Assembly: GCA_022446965.1 (NCBI GenBank)
Contig: JAKVBV010000015.1
Location: 1-53,238, forward strand
Length of the DNA: 53,238 nucleotides
Reading direction: 5' to 3'
Source of the DNA: Phycisphaerales bacterium
GTDB taxonomy: Bacteria; Planctomycetota; Phycisphaerae; Phycisphaerales; SM1A02
Positions 1-7,516 of this stretch are shown one piece after another (position 1 is the first letter of the stretch; each line of letters opens with the position of its first letter). Made by a program: the position numbers and the translations under genes. The notes beneath the pieces are model-generated. The model made no database searches, had not been told where the DNA came from, and saw only the letters and a program-made list of their open reading frames with translations.

Positions 1-1
1 T

Positions 2-1459
2 CTGTTCACCGGTGCGAACACCGGCAGCACGATCGGGCTGGCCTATCTGGGTGCGGTCTGCTCTACGTACGAGTACGGCGTGGTGCAATCGAATTGCTGT
101 GGTTCCTTCGGGTGCGCCACCGATTTGTCGGCCCACGAGATGGGGCACAACTGGGGCTCGGAGCACTGCTCTTGTCCCTCATGGACCATGCACCCTTCGC
201 TGCAGTGCGCCAATCGCTTTACGAGCGAGTCTGAGGCGTACATCATCAACTACCGCAACTCGCACGAGTCCTGCCTGACGGACACCACGCCGCAGGGTGC
301 CTGCTGCTATGGCACAACCTGCCTCGAGCGATCTGAAACTGATTGTGAAGATACGGGAGGCGCGTTCCAGGGTGACGGGTCAGACTGCGACAGTGTGACC
401 TGCACTGGCAGCACTGGTGCCTGCTGCACCCAGTCGGGAAGTTGCATCACGGTGACCTCGTCCCAGTGCGACACCATCAGCGGTGATTATCAGGGAGACA
501 ATGTTCCCTGCGATGACGAAATCTGCATTCCGCAGCCGGAGGGGGCCTGCTGCATCGGCACCGATTGCACCGTGACGGAACAGGCTGATTGCGGTGGAAC
601 CTGGCTGGGTGAGGGTACGAACTGTGATGACGGCCCATGCTCTGCCACCAGTTACGCCGGCATCAGGCACCGCATCGTGGGCGTGAATCTCGTCGACGCC
701 CCGCAGGACACCTGGACCGTGGACATCTACGCCGACGCCGGAGCGGGTGAACGTATCGACGCCGTGGCCGGAACCACAACTCAGCCCAAGACCATCGCCT
801 CATCGGAAGGGTTCTGGCAACATTCGTTCGGCGGTGGCGTGTCCACCGATGTGAATCCGGCGCTGTTCGACGCGTTCCCCGACTTGCGCTATGACAGCCG
901 AGTCACGATCGGTTCACTCGACTCATCTGGCGACCCCTTCGGAGCGAACGAGCTCAATCACATCGGGATCGACTTCTCGACATTCGAGAATGGTGGGGCG
1001 ATCTCGGCCAGTGACGGCACGTGGTTCGTGCTCCCGACCCATGAACAGGGTGGGGCCATCGGTGTGGAGGCCCACGAGTGCGACAATGTGCACGGGGTGC
1101 TCCTGGCTCGACTGACCGTGTTCGGGCATGACAGTGTGGTGACTGTTTCAGCTCTGCTGCAGGGCCGAAACGAGTTGGGCAATCCCTGGCAGGTTGCGGC
1201 TGATCACACGGTGTCGATGAGTGAGTTTGCCGACTGCAACGGCAACAACAACAACGACGCCTGCGATATCGCCAATGGATCGAGCTCCGACGCCAATGGA
1301 AACGGCATACCGGACGAGTGTGAATCCACCTGCCCGTGGGATCTTGACGGCGATGGCGACACCGACGTCGATGACCTGCTGGCCGTGATCAGCGGCTTCG
1401 GCTCGGAGTACGACGTGGACGACCTCCTCGCCCTACTCAGCGAGTTCGGCTGCGGCTGA
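2..1459 (+). CDS. Secreted zinc metalloprotease with Cys-rich modules and dockerin-like tail (5' partial)
   Basis: The gene enters from the left edge in the frame starting at base 2, so its N-terminus and signal peptide are missing. The visible part opens with a metzincin zinc site, HEMGHNWGSEH (HExxHxxGxxH), which supports an extracellular M12B/reprolysin-like peptidase. Three tandem modules of about 38 residues follow, each beginning GACC and carrying six cysteines (roughly bases 290-650). Next come a beta-rich segment of unknown fold, a TSP3-like calcium loop (DCNGNNNNDACDI) and a terminal dockerin-like part, CPWDLDGDGDTDVDDL. The second dockerin half is shortened: only the helix (YDVDDLLALLSEFG) remains and its Asp-rich calcium loop is absent. 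A terminator follows directly. The protease call is firm; the substrate is unknown. Confidence 0.85.
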   Translation: MFTGANTGSTIGLAYLGAVCSTYEYGVVQSNCCGSFGCATDLSAHEMGHNWGSEHCSCPSWTMHPSLQCANRFTSESEAYIINYRNSHESCLTDTTPQGACCYGTTCLERSETDCEDTGGAFQGDGSDCDSVTCTGSTGACCTQSGSCITVTSSQCDTISGDYQGDNVPCDDEICIPQPEGACCIGTDCTVTEQADCGGTWLGEGTNCDDGPCSATSYAGIRHRIVGVNLVDAPQDTWTVDIYADAGAGERIDAVAGTTTQPKTIASSEGFWQHSFGGGVSTDVNPALFDAFPDLRYDSRVTIGSLDSSGDPFGANELNHIGIDFSTFENGGAISASDGTWFVLPTHEQGGAIGVEAHECDNVHGVLLARLTVFGHDSVVTVSALLQGRNELGNPWQVAADHTVSMSEFADCNGNNNNDACDIANGSSSDANGNGIPDECESTCPWDLDGDGDTDVDDLLAVISGFGSEYDVDDLLALLSEFGCG

Positions 1460-1482
1460 GCAGACATCCAATGCAACGAATG

Positions 1483-1521
1483 CACCTCCCGATTGCCCAT
1501 GCGATCGGGGGGTGTTTCTTT
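1483..1521 (+). terminator. Rho-independent terminator after the metalloprotease
   Basis: An 11-bp stem, CACCTCCCGAT (1483-1493) with ATCGGGGGGTG (1504-1514), contains one T-G wobble and is followed by TTTCTTT. It lies 23 nt after the metalloprotease stop and before the MscS gene. Confidence 0.85.
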
Positions 1522-1535
1522 GTCGATGTGGCCGG

Positions 1536-1541
1536 TAGGAT
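1536..1541 (+). promoter_or_regulatory. -10-like TAGGAT, leaderless spacing to mscS-like gene
   Basis: TAGGAT is separated by exactly 6 nt from the ATG at 1548 and there is no Shine-Dalgarno sequence. A start site about 7 nt downstream of a -10 would fall on the ATG itself. No clear -35 was seen. Confidence 0.5.
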
Positions 1542-1547
1542 CCGGCC

Positions 1548-2699
1548 ATGATTCGATTGGCTCAAGAAGACCAACAGGCGGCGGCCGCTGCGGCCGACCT
1601 CGTCCACGGTGCAGGCAGTGGCTTCGATCTCGTTGCTGCTGCGATCACGATCGGCGCGGTGCTGCTGGTGGCACTGATCGTGCACGTGCTGTTTGGTTCG
1701 ATGCTGCGGCGAATGTCCAAGCGTGGCGGAGACCGGGTTCGGTGGGGCGCCATTCTGGCCGGCTCGCTGCGTCGTCCATTGGTGGCCACCGTGTGGATTA
1801 TTGCCGGCCTGGCGCTGGCTGACCTCCTTGTTGATTTGACGGCCCATCTGATGCCGGGCAATGCCGACGTGTCGCACCTGACCACGGCGATGAAGGCGGA
1901 TGTGCTGCCGCCAGCACGCGTGATCGTGGTCGTGCTGGCGTTGACGTTGTTCCTCACTTCGCTCACACGCGGCTTCCAGCATGAGCTGGAGCGTCAACTT
2001 GCCGAGCAGAATGGCACGGGTGTGACAGCAGTGCAGGGCCTAGGGTCCATGGTCGTTGGGCTCATCTGGGTGTTGGGCATTCTGTCGGCCCTCAACGGTG
2101 TGGGCGTGGACACCACGGCGGTCCTTGCGGTGCTTGGCCTGTCCAGTGCAGGGCTTGCCTTTGCCGCCAAGGATCTGTTGGGCAACTTTTTCGGCGGTGT
2201 GATGCTGCTGTTCAACCGACCATTTGAAACCGGGGACGCCGTGTCGGTGAAGGGTGTCGACGGCACGATCGAACGCATCGGGCTGTACGCCACGCAGATC
2301 CGGGGGAGTGACAAGCGACTGGTGTGGATTCCCAACCAGACCTTCACGGCGGCCATTGTCGAGAATCCATCGCGTCGAACCCATCGTCGGTTCGCGGAGA
2401 CGATCGGCCTGCGCTATGAGGATCTCGAGGCGACACCGGCGGTCATGGATGCGCTTCGTGCACTGCTCGATGCGGAACAGGGCTTTGACCAGACACAAGC
2501 TCGCCGCGTGAGCCTTGCCGGATACGGGCCATCCAGTGTGGACATCGCACTACTCGCGTACACGGCAGACACGGGCAGCGACGACTTCGAAGCATTGCGC
2601 GCACGTGTACTGCTGGCCATCGCCGAGGTTGTGCATCGCCACGACGCCGACTTCGCGTTCCCCACGATGACGATCGATCAACCGCCGAAGCGTGACTGA
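1548..2699 (+). CDS. MscS-family mechanosensitive ion channel
   Basis: This 383-residue inner-membrane protein should gate ion and osmolyte efflux on hypo-osmotic shock. The N-terminal half has several hydrophobic segments (about residues 20-45, 65-90, 120-140 and 165-185). The pore helix and beta domain are recognisable in VLGLSSAGLAFAAKDLLGN, then FFGGVMLLFNRPFETGD and the interface stretch VWIPNQTF (about residues 190-270). A C-terminal alpha/beta domain completes a normal small MscS/YnaI-like length. The ATG at 1548 is supported by the upstream TAGGAT at leaderless spacing. The last 22 nt overlap the 3' end of the convergent cytochrome gene, so no separate terminator fits between them. 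Confidence 0.93.
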   Translation: MIRLAQEDQQAAAAAADLVHGAGSGFDLVAAAITIGAVLLVALIVHVLFGSMLRRMSKRGGDRVRWGAILAGSLRRPLVATVWIIAGLALADLLVDLTAHLMPGNADVSHLTTAMKADVLPPARVIVVVLALTLFLTSLTRGFQHELERQLAEQNGTGVTAVQGLGSMVVGLIWVLGILSALNGVGVDTTAVLAVLGLSSAGLAFAAKDLLGNFFGGVMLLFNRPFETGDAVSVKGVDGTIERIGLYATQIRGSDKRLVWIPNQTFTAAIVENPSRRTHRRFAETIGLRYEDLEATPAVMDALRALLDAEQGFDQTQARRVSLAGYGPSSVDIALLAYTADTGSDDFEALRARVLLAIAEVVHRHDADFAFPTMTIDQPPKRD

Positions 2700-4924
2700 C
2701 CGAGCCTTACAAGGCCGTCTCGCAACATGGTGCGTCGGTCTGGTCGGTTGATGGCCGATGTGACTTCGGTCCACACCGTGACGGCATCCTGCCGTCGGCC
2801 TGCTTCATCAAGCAACATGGCCTGCACCAATCTGACTGCAGCAAGGTCGGCCTTGGCGTTGGCCGCCTGTTGCAACATCGCCGACGCTTCGCGTGGAGAT
2901 CCGGTGGACAGCAGCATCGCCGCCTGCACGGCAAGGGCATCAGCCTGGTCAGGTGCGGCGGCGTGCCAGCGTCTGGCGAGTTCAAGCGCAGCGGCCGCAG
3001 CGTCGGGGCCAGCCACCTGTTGGGCAGGCAGGCCGCTGGCAATCGCCGCCATCTTCAAGAGGCGCACGTCGGCGGGGGATCGCCCCAGGGCGTGGGCCCA
3101 TGTTCGGGTGGCGTCGGCATGGTGACCGATCTTGCGTTGTGCCAAGCCGAGGTTGTAGGCATTGGTGGCGTCCCCGGGATGCAGTGACTCAGCCCGCTGA
3201 AAGGCCTCCACGGCAGCGGGGAGATCACCTGTCGATGCCAACTGTGTGCCCAGCCTGTGCCAGTGCTTGGCGTTGACCATCTGCAACTGTGCAGCCGTTC
3301 GACCTGCGTCGATCGCTTCATCGCGTTGGCCTGATGCCCACAGCAGGGCGGACAGATTGCCCCAGGCGTCGGCTGATGCAGGGGCATCTTCGATGGCGCG
3401 GCGAAGACGATTGATGGCTTGTCGAGGAGAACCGGTCTGTGCTTCGACCAGTGCCAGATTCACCTGTCCATGAACCAACCATGGTGACTCGGCGGTCAAT
3501 TCACGAAGCAAGGACACGGCGGCGGCGCGGTGTCCGCCTTCGAGCAGCGACTCGGCGGTGATCATGCGAATGGCGGTCGACGCATCGTCCGGCAATGCAC
3601 CATGCAGTTCCATCGCGGTGGAGTTGTCGCCACTGAGCACGCGCCCCAGATGGGCCACCAGCGCCGGATCAAGGGTGCCGGCATCCAGTGGGCGTGGGGT
3701 CATGGCTGTTGGCGGCGACGCTTCGGCTCGCGCTGCAAGCAGGGCCGTTGGGTCCGTCGGTGCCCGTTGGATGCGGTGATCCGTGACCAGTGTGTGGACT
3801 GCATCGGAGGGCCGGCGTTTGGGCATGTGGCACGTCGTGCAGTCCGCGGCCGGGTCAAGTGCATGGCCGGTGATGGCTTCCACGGTGCACTCTGGTTCCG
3901 TGTGGCACGACAAACATGCGGCGCGGTACCGCTCGATGGCGGTGGCACGATCTGGCTTGTGATGGGGGTCGTGGCACGACAGGCACGTCATTGACCCGGG
4001 CCCGTCCCAGCAGGCGCTGTGTTGCAGTTGGTACCCGTGGTGGTTGACTTCGAACTCGGCATCGGTTGTATCAGGCGTGTCGAAATCAACATGCGTGATG
4101 TACGCATTGAGGGGTTCGCCAGGGCGGTAGCTGAAGTCGCCACGGTCAAAGGGGCGCACCAATGAGGCGAGTCGGCTGGTGGGCTGCATGTGGCACTGCA
4201 GACAGACCTCATCCTGTTGCGCAGGCGGCAGGTGGGCTGGATTCAAGATCGACTCGGCGATCTGCTCATCGGTCGCGTCGGCGCTGTAGGCGAGGTCAAC
4301 ATGGCGTCGGCCTGGGCCATGGCACCGTTGGCAGCCGATGCCTTCGGGAAGCACTGGAGGGAACACTTCGGGGCGACCGAGGCGATCTTCGCCCTGCGGC
4401 ACGTCAGGATAGGCGTTGTGGCAGAACATGCACTCACGGCCTACACGGCGACCAAATCGATCGTGTTCGGCTCGGTCGAACCCCGGCGACATGCCCCAGC
4501 CATCCTCGGCGTACCAACTCACGGGGAGCTCCCAGAGTTCACCGTTGGGGCTGCGATGCAGGTAGGTTCGAGCGTGATTGCCGCTGCCCACCGCGAAGTG
4601 TGCTTCGATGTCGATGCCGTTGATCTCTCGCCCGTCGGCGGCGACCTCGTATTGACGCATCCACATGCGACCGTCCCCATCAAGCCACATGCGGTAGTGC
4701 TGGCCCGAAGGCGTGTGGAGAAACCGACCACCCTCCGGTGAGAAATCCGCGATGGCCGTGTCAGGACCGGGCACCGTGAACGAGCGGCCCATGCCCAAGG
4801 TCGTGAACCCGTGATTGATGTCGGCGTGGCATCTGGCACACCGGTCATCGTCCACATACTCAGCGAGCACGCTGGGCGGTTCGGGGCCGCCGAGCAACAG
4901 GACAAGCGCCATGGTCGTGATCAT
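2678..4924 (-). CDS. Heptahaem cytochrome c with C-terminal TPR domain
   Basis: This 748-residue exported protein carries seven CxxCH haem c sites: CARCH, CMFCH, CQRCH, CLQCH, CLSCH (twice) and CTTCH, all in roughly the first 385 residues. The C-terminal half, from about residue 430, is built of tetratricopeptide repeats (for example AWGNLSALLWASGQRDEAID and YNLGLAQRKIGHHADAT). Multihaem-TPR proteins of this style are common in Planctomycetota and are thought to combine periplasmic electron transfer or decaheme-like chemistry with protein docking; the reaction here is unknown. A short hydrophobic N-terminus (MITTMALVLLLGG) is a probable signal peptide. A -10-like TACACT on the minus strand (4938-4933) sits 8 nt before the ATG. 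The gene diverges from the sulfatase gene. Confidence 0.88.
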   Translation of the reverse strand: MITTMALVLLLGGPEPPSVLAEYVDDDRCARCHADINHGFTTLGMGRSFTVPGPDTAIADFSPEGGRFLHTPSGQHYRMWLDGDGRMWMRQYEVAADGREINGIDIEAHFAVGSGNHARTYLHRSPNGELWELPVSWYAEDGWGMSPGFDRAEHDRFGRRVGRECMFCHNAYPDVPQGEDRLGRPEVFPPVLPEGIGCQRCHGPGRRHVDLAYSADATDEQIAESILNPAHLPPAQQDEVCLQCHMQPTSRLASLVRPFDRGDFSYRPGEPLNAYITHVDFDTPDTTDAEFEVNHHGYQLQHSACWDGPGSMTCLSCHDPHHKPDRATAIERYRAACLSCHTEPECTVEAITGHALDPAADCTTCHMPKRRPSDAVHTLVTDHRIQRAPTDPTALLAARAEASPPTAMTPRPLDAGTLDPALVAHLGRVLSGDNSTAMELHGALPDDASTAIRMITAESLLEGGHRAAAVSLLRELTAESPWLVHGQVNLALVEAQTGSPRQAINRLRRAIEDAPASADAWGNLSALLWASGQRDEAIDAGRTAAQLQMVNAKHWHRLGTQLASTGDLPAAVEAFQRAESLHPGDATNAYNLGLAQRKIGHHADATRTWAHALGRSPADVRLLKMAAIASGLPAQQVAGPDAAAAALELARRWHAAAPDQADALAVQAAMLLSTGSPREASAMLQQAANAKADLAAVRLVQAMLLDEAGRRQDAVTVWTEVTSAINRPDRRTMLRDGLVRLGQSRFGG

Positions 4925-4986
4925 CGACTGTCAGTGTAGGCCCAGGGCGCCTTGACGTCGTGACGCCGCCACATCATCTTCGCGAC

Positions 4987-6381
4987 ATGCTTGAATCATT
5001 GCTGCTGTCTGTCATGTCCGTTGCGGCGCCACCGGCCCCCAACATCGTGCTCATCCTGGCTGACGACATGGGCCTGGGTGACCTTGGCGTCTACAACGAG
5101 GCTTCGAAGATTCCCACGCCGCACATCGATGCCATCGGGCACGCCGGACTCAAGTGCACCGATGCGCACAGTGCTTCTGCCGTTTGCACACCATCGCGGT
5201 ACGCACTGCTCACTGGCGAATACGCGTGGCGGACACACATGAAACGATGGGTCTTGGGTGGTGGATCCAAGGCGTTGATCGAACTCGACACGCCCACGTT
5301 GCCAGCCGCGTTCCAGGCAGCGGGGTGGACCACGCTGGGCGTTGGCAAATGGCATCTCGGTGTGGGGGATGATGACCCGGTGGATTGGTCCAAACCCTGG
5401 GTGCACGGTCCGTGTGATCTGGGCTTCGATCATTGGCAGGGCATTCCTGCCTCGCTCGACATGCCGCCCTATGTCTGGATGATCGACGACCACCTCGAGA
5501 CGCAGCCCACGGCCACCATCGAAGACTCGGCCCACCGTCGTCAGGGCGGCGGCGGATTCTGGCGCGGTGGCGGGATCGCTTCGGATCTCGCGATCAAGGA
5601 TGTGCTGCCCCGCACGATCGATGTGGCGTGTGGGTGGATTGAGTCTCATGCCGACGATGACGCCCCGTTCTTTCTCTACGTGCCGTTGTCGGCGCCGCAC
5701 ACACCGTGGCTGCCAAGTGACCAAGCTCGTGGCGCATCGGAGGCCGATTGGTACGGCGATTTCATGATTGATGTTGATCGTGGAGTGGGCCGCATCGATG
5801 CGGCCCTCCATGCGGCGGGCATTGCCGATGACACCATCGTCATCGTCACATCGGACAACGGTGCGCACTGGCCAGTGAAGGATGTGGAGCACTTCGGCCA
5901 TCACGCCAACGGGCATCGTCGCGGGCAGAAGGCTGACATTCACGAAGGTGGGCACCGTGTGCCGCTCTTGGTGCGCTGGCCGGCCAATCTGGGAGGGGGG
6001 CTCACGTACGAGCACCCCGTAGGTCTGATCGACGCCTGGGCAACGCTCGCCGACATGCTGCATCTGGACATGCCCGAAGGTGGCTCACCTGATGGCGTGG
6101 CGATCGATCTGAACGGGCGCACCATCGTGCAACGCCCGCTCGTGCATCACAGTGGCGACGGCATGTTTGCGTTGCGACTGGGCAAGTGGAAACTGATCGA
6201 AGGGCTCGGCAGTGGGGGCTTCACTGCACCGCGTCGAGCACAAGCCAAGGATGGCGCGCCGACGGTACAGCTGTACGACCTCGAGTCGGATCCCGAGGAA
6301 TCGCGCAACGTGGCCGCGGCCCATCCCGATGTGGTGCGTCGCCTGCAGTTCACTCTGGATGCGATTCGCGGCGACGATTGA
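4987..6381 (+). CDS. Type I sulfatase (arylsulfatase family)
   Basis: This is a probable periplasmic or secreted sulfate-ester hydrolase. The metal-binding start NIVLILADDMGLGDLG follows a short leader, MLESLLLSVMSVAAPP. The formylglycine signature is CTPSR with Cys at about residue 67, so activation needs a formylglycine-generating enzyme that is not in this window. GKWHLG and VTSDNGAHW are the conserved later motifs. The product is 464 residues, as expected for the family. A GTG at 4960 would add nine residues; the ATG at 4987 was preferred because it starts a signal-like segment, but neither start has a ribosome binding site. The gene ends 3 nt from the convergent msr gene. The sulfated substrate cannot be told from sequence. 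Confidence 0.93.
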   Translation: MLESLLLSVMSVAAPPAPNIVLILADDMGLGDLGVYNEASKIPTPHIDAIGHAGLKCTDAHSASAVCTPSRYALLTGEYAWRTHMKRWVLGGGSKALIELDTPTLPAAFQAAGWTTLGVGKWHLGVGDDDPVDWSKPWVHGPCDLGFDHWQGIPASLDMPPYVWMIDDHLETQPTATIEDSAHRRQGGGGFWRGGGIASDLAIKDVLPRTIDVACGWIESHADDDAPFFLYVPLSAPHTPWLPSDQARGASEADWYGDFMIDVDRGVGRIDAALHAAGIADDTIVIVTSDNGAHWPVKDVEHFGHHANGHRRGQKADIHEGGHRVPLLVRWPANLGGGLTYEHPVGLIDAWATLADMLHLDMPEGGSPDGVAIDLNGRTIVQRPLVHHSGDGMFALRLGKWKLIEGLGSGGFTAPRRAQAKDGAPTVQLYDLESDPEESRNVAAAHPDVVRRLQFTLDAIRGDD

Positions 6382-6384
6382 CCG

Positions 6385-7464
6385 TCAGTGTTCGTCTGCA
6401 CCCCACGGGTTGCTGACATGGCATACGCGGCCGGTCTTGGCGATGTAGTCCTGGTGATACGCCTCGGCGGGATAGAACGTGTCGGCGGGTTCAACCTCGG
6501 TGGCGATCGCGCGGTCGTGTCGTCCGGAGGCGGATTCCGCCGCGATGAACGCTCGTGCTGCCTGCGCCTGGGCGTCGTCCACGGTGTAAATACCTGAGCG
6601 GTACTGCGTGCCGACATCGGGGCCTTGACGGTCGACTTGCGTGGGATCATGCATGTCGAAGAAGGCCTGCAGCAGGCGTTCGTATGTAATCACCTCGGGG
6701 TCATACACCACCTTGACGGCTTCCGCATGGCCCGTTTCGCCGGTACACACGGCGCGGTAGTCCGGGTCCTTGACGTCGCCATTCATGTACCCGCTCTGGG
6801 CGTCGATCACCCCAGGACCCAGTTGGAAGTAGTGCTCGATGCCCCAGAAGCAACCGCCGGCGAAGTACGCCGTGGCGGTGTGCGTGCCATCGGTGTCCAC
6901 GACAAAGGTGAGCGATTCGGAGTTCAAGCAATGCCGCTCGCCGGTGGGCGGTGGGCCGTCGGGGAACACGTGGCCCAGGTGGGCATCACATCGTGCACAA
7001 CTGATCTCGGTGCGGATCATGCCGTGGCTTCGGTCTTCCGTGCGGGTGATGTGTTGAGGATCGAAGGCCTGTGTGAAACTCGGCCAGCCCGACCCGGAGT
7101 CGAACTTGGACGTACTGGCGAACAGCGGAAGATCGCAGACCACGCAGTGATAGGCGCCGTCTTGTTTGTTGTCGAGCAGCGTGCCGCAGAAGGGTCGTTC
7201 GGTGCCAGCCTTCTGTGTGATCTCCACCTGTTCTGGTGTGAGCTTCGCCACGAGGGGGGCCTTCTGGGCATCGGTGAGCGGCGTGATGTCGTGTCCGCTG
7301 GCGGACATCTGCGGCGTAGCGTCGGGCGCCATTGGTCGAGTTCCATCCATCTGAGATGAGGTGTGCGTGGGGCCGTGATGAGTTTGGCCATCGCAGCCTG
7401 CGCCAGCGAGCAGTGCCATCAGCATGATGGGCAAGCACAAGTTGGTGCTGTGAGGTGGGCGCAT
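6385..7464 (-). CDS. msrBA: Bifunctional methionine sulfoxide reductase, MsrB-MsrA fusion lipoprotein
   Basis: This 359-residue protein repairs oxidised methionine, with both stereospecific activities on one chain. The N-terminus ends in a lipobox ([10 protein letters not shown]), so it is probably a periplasmic lipoprotein. The MsrB domain (about residues 55-195) has two CxxC zinc pairs (CVVC, CARC), the SGWPSF motif and the catalytic Cys in RHCLNSESL. The MsrA domain (about residues 197-350) begins [12 protein letters not shown] with its catalytic Cys. The order B then A is the reverse of the Neisseria PilB order. A TATCAT hexamer lies 5 nt before the ATG on this strand, and no Shine-Dalgarno sequence is visible. 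Confidence 0.95.
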   Translation of the reverse strand: MRPPHSTNLCLPIMLMALLAGAGCDGQTHHGPTHTSSQMDGTRPMAPDATPQMSASGHDITPLTDAQKAPLVAKLTPEQVEITQKAGTERPFCGTLLDNKQDGAYHCVVCDLPLFASTSKFDSGSGWPSFTQAFDPQHITRTEDRSHGMIRTEISCARCDAHLGHVFPDGPPPTGERHCLNSESLTFVVDTDGTHTATAYFAGGCFWGIEHYFQLGPGVIDAQSGYMNGDVKDPDYRAVCTGETGHAEAVKVVYDPEVITYERLLQAFFDMHDPTQVDRQGPDVGTQYRSGIYTVDDAQAQAARAFIAAESASGRHDRAIATEVEPADTFYPAEAYHQDYIAKTGRVCHVSNPWGADEH

Positions 7465-7504
7465 GCCCGATGATACGGTCGCCCGCTCCCACTGTCGCTC
7501 ACGC

Positions 7505-7510
7505 TAGGCT
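7505..7510 (+). promoter_or_regulatory. -10-like TAGGCT, leaderless spacing
   Basis: TAGGCT lies exactly 6 nt upstream of the ATG at 7517. The same hexamer at the same distance precedes the genes starting at 22120 (+) and 11124 (-). Confidence 0.5.
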
Positions 7511-7516
7511 TCTGCG

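Noticed and set aside
290-650. EGF-like or disintegrin repeats in the metalloprotease
   Set aside because: The Cys spacing (GACC ... C ... C ... C ... C) repeats about every 38 residues and does not fit EGF or disintegrin patterns.
4190-4741. 183-codon plus-strand ORF inside the cytochrome gene
   Set aside because: It is opposite a strand with seven conserved haem motifs; there is no family resemblance.
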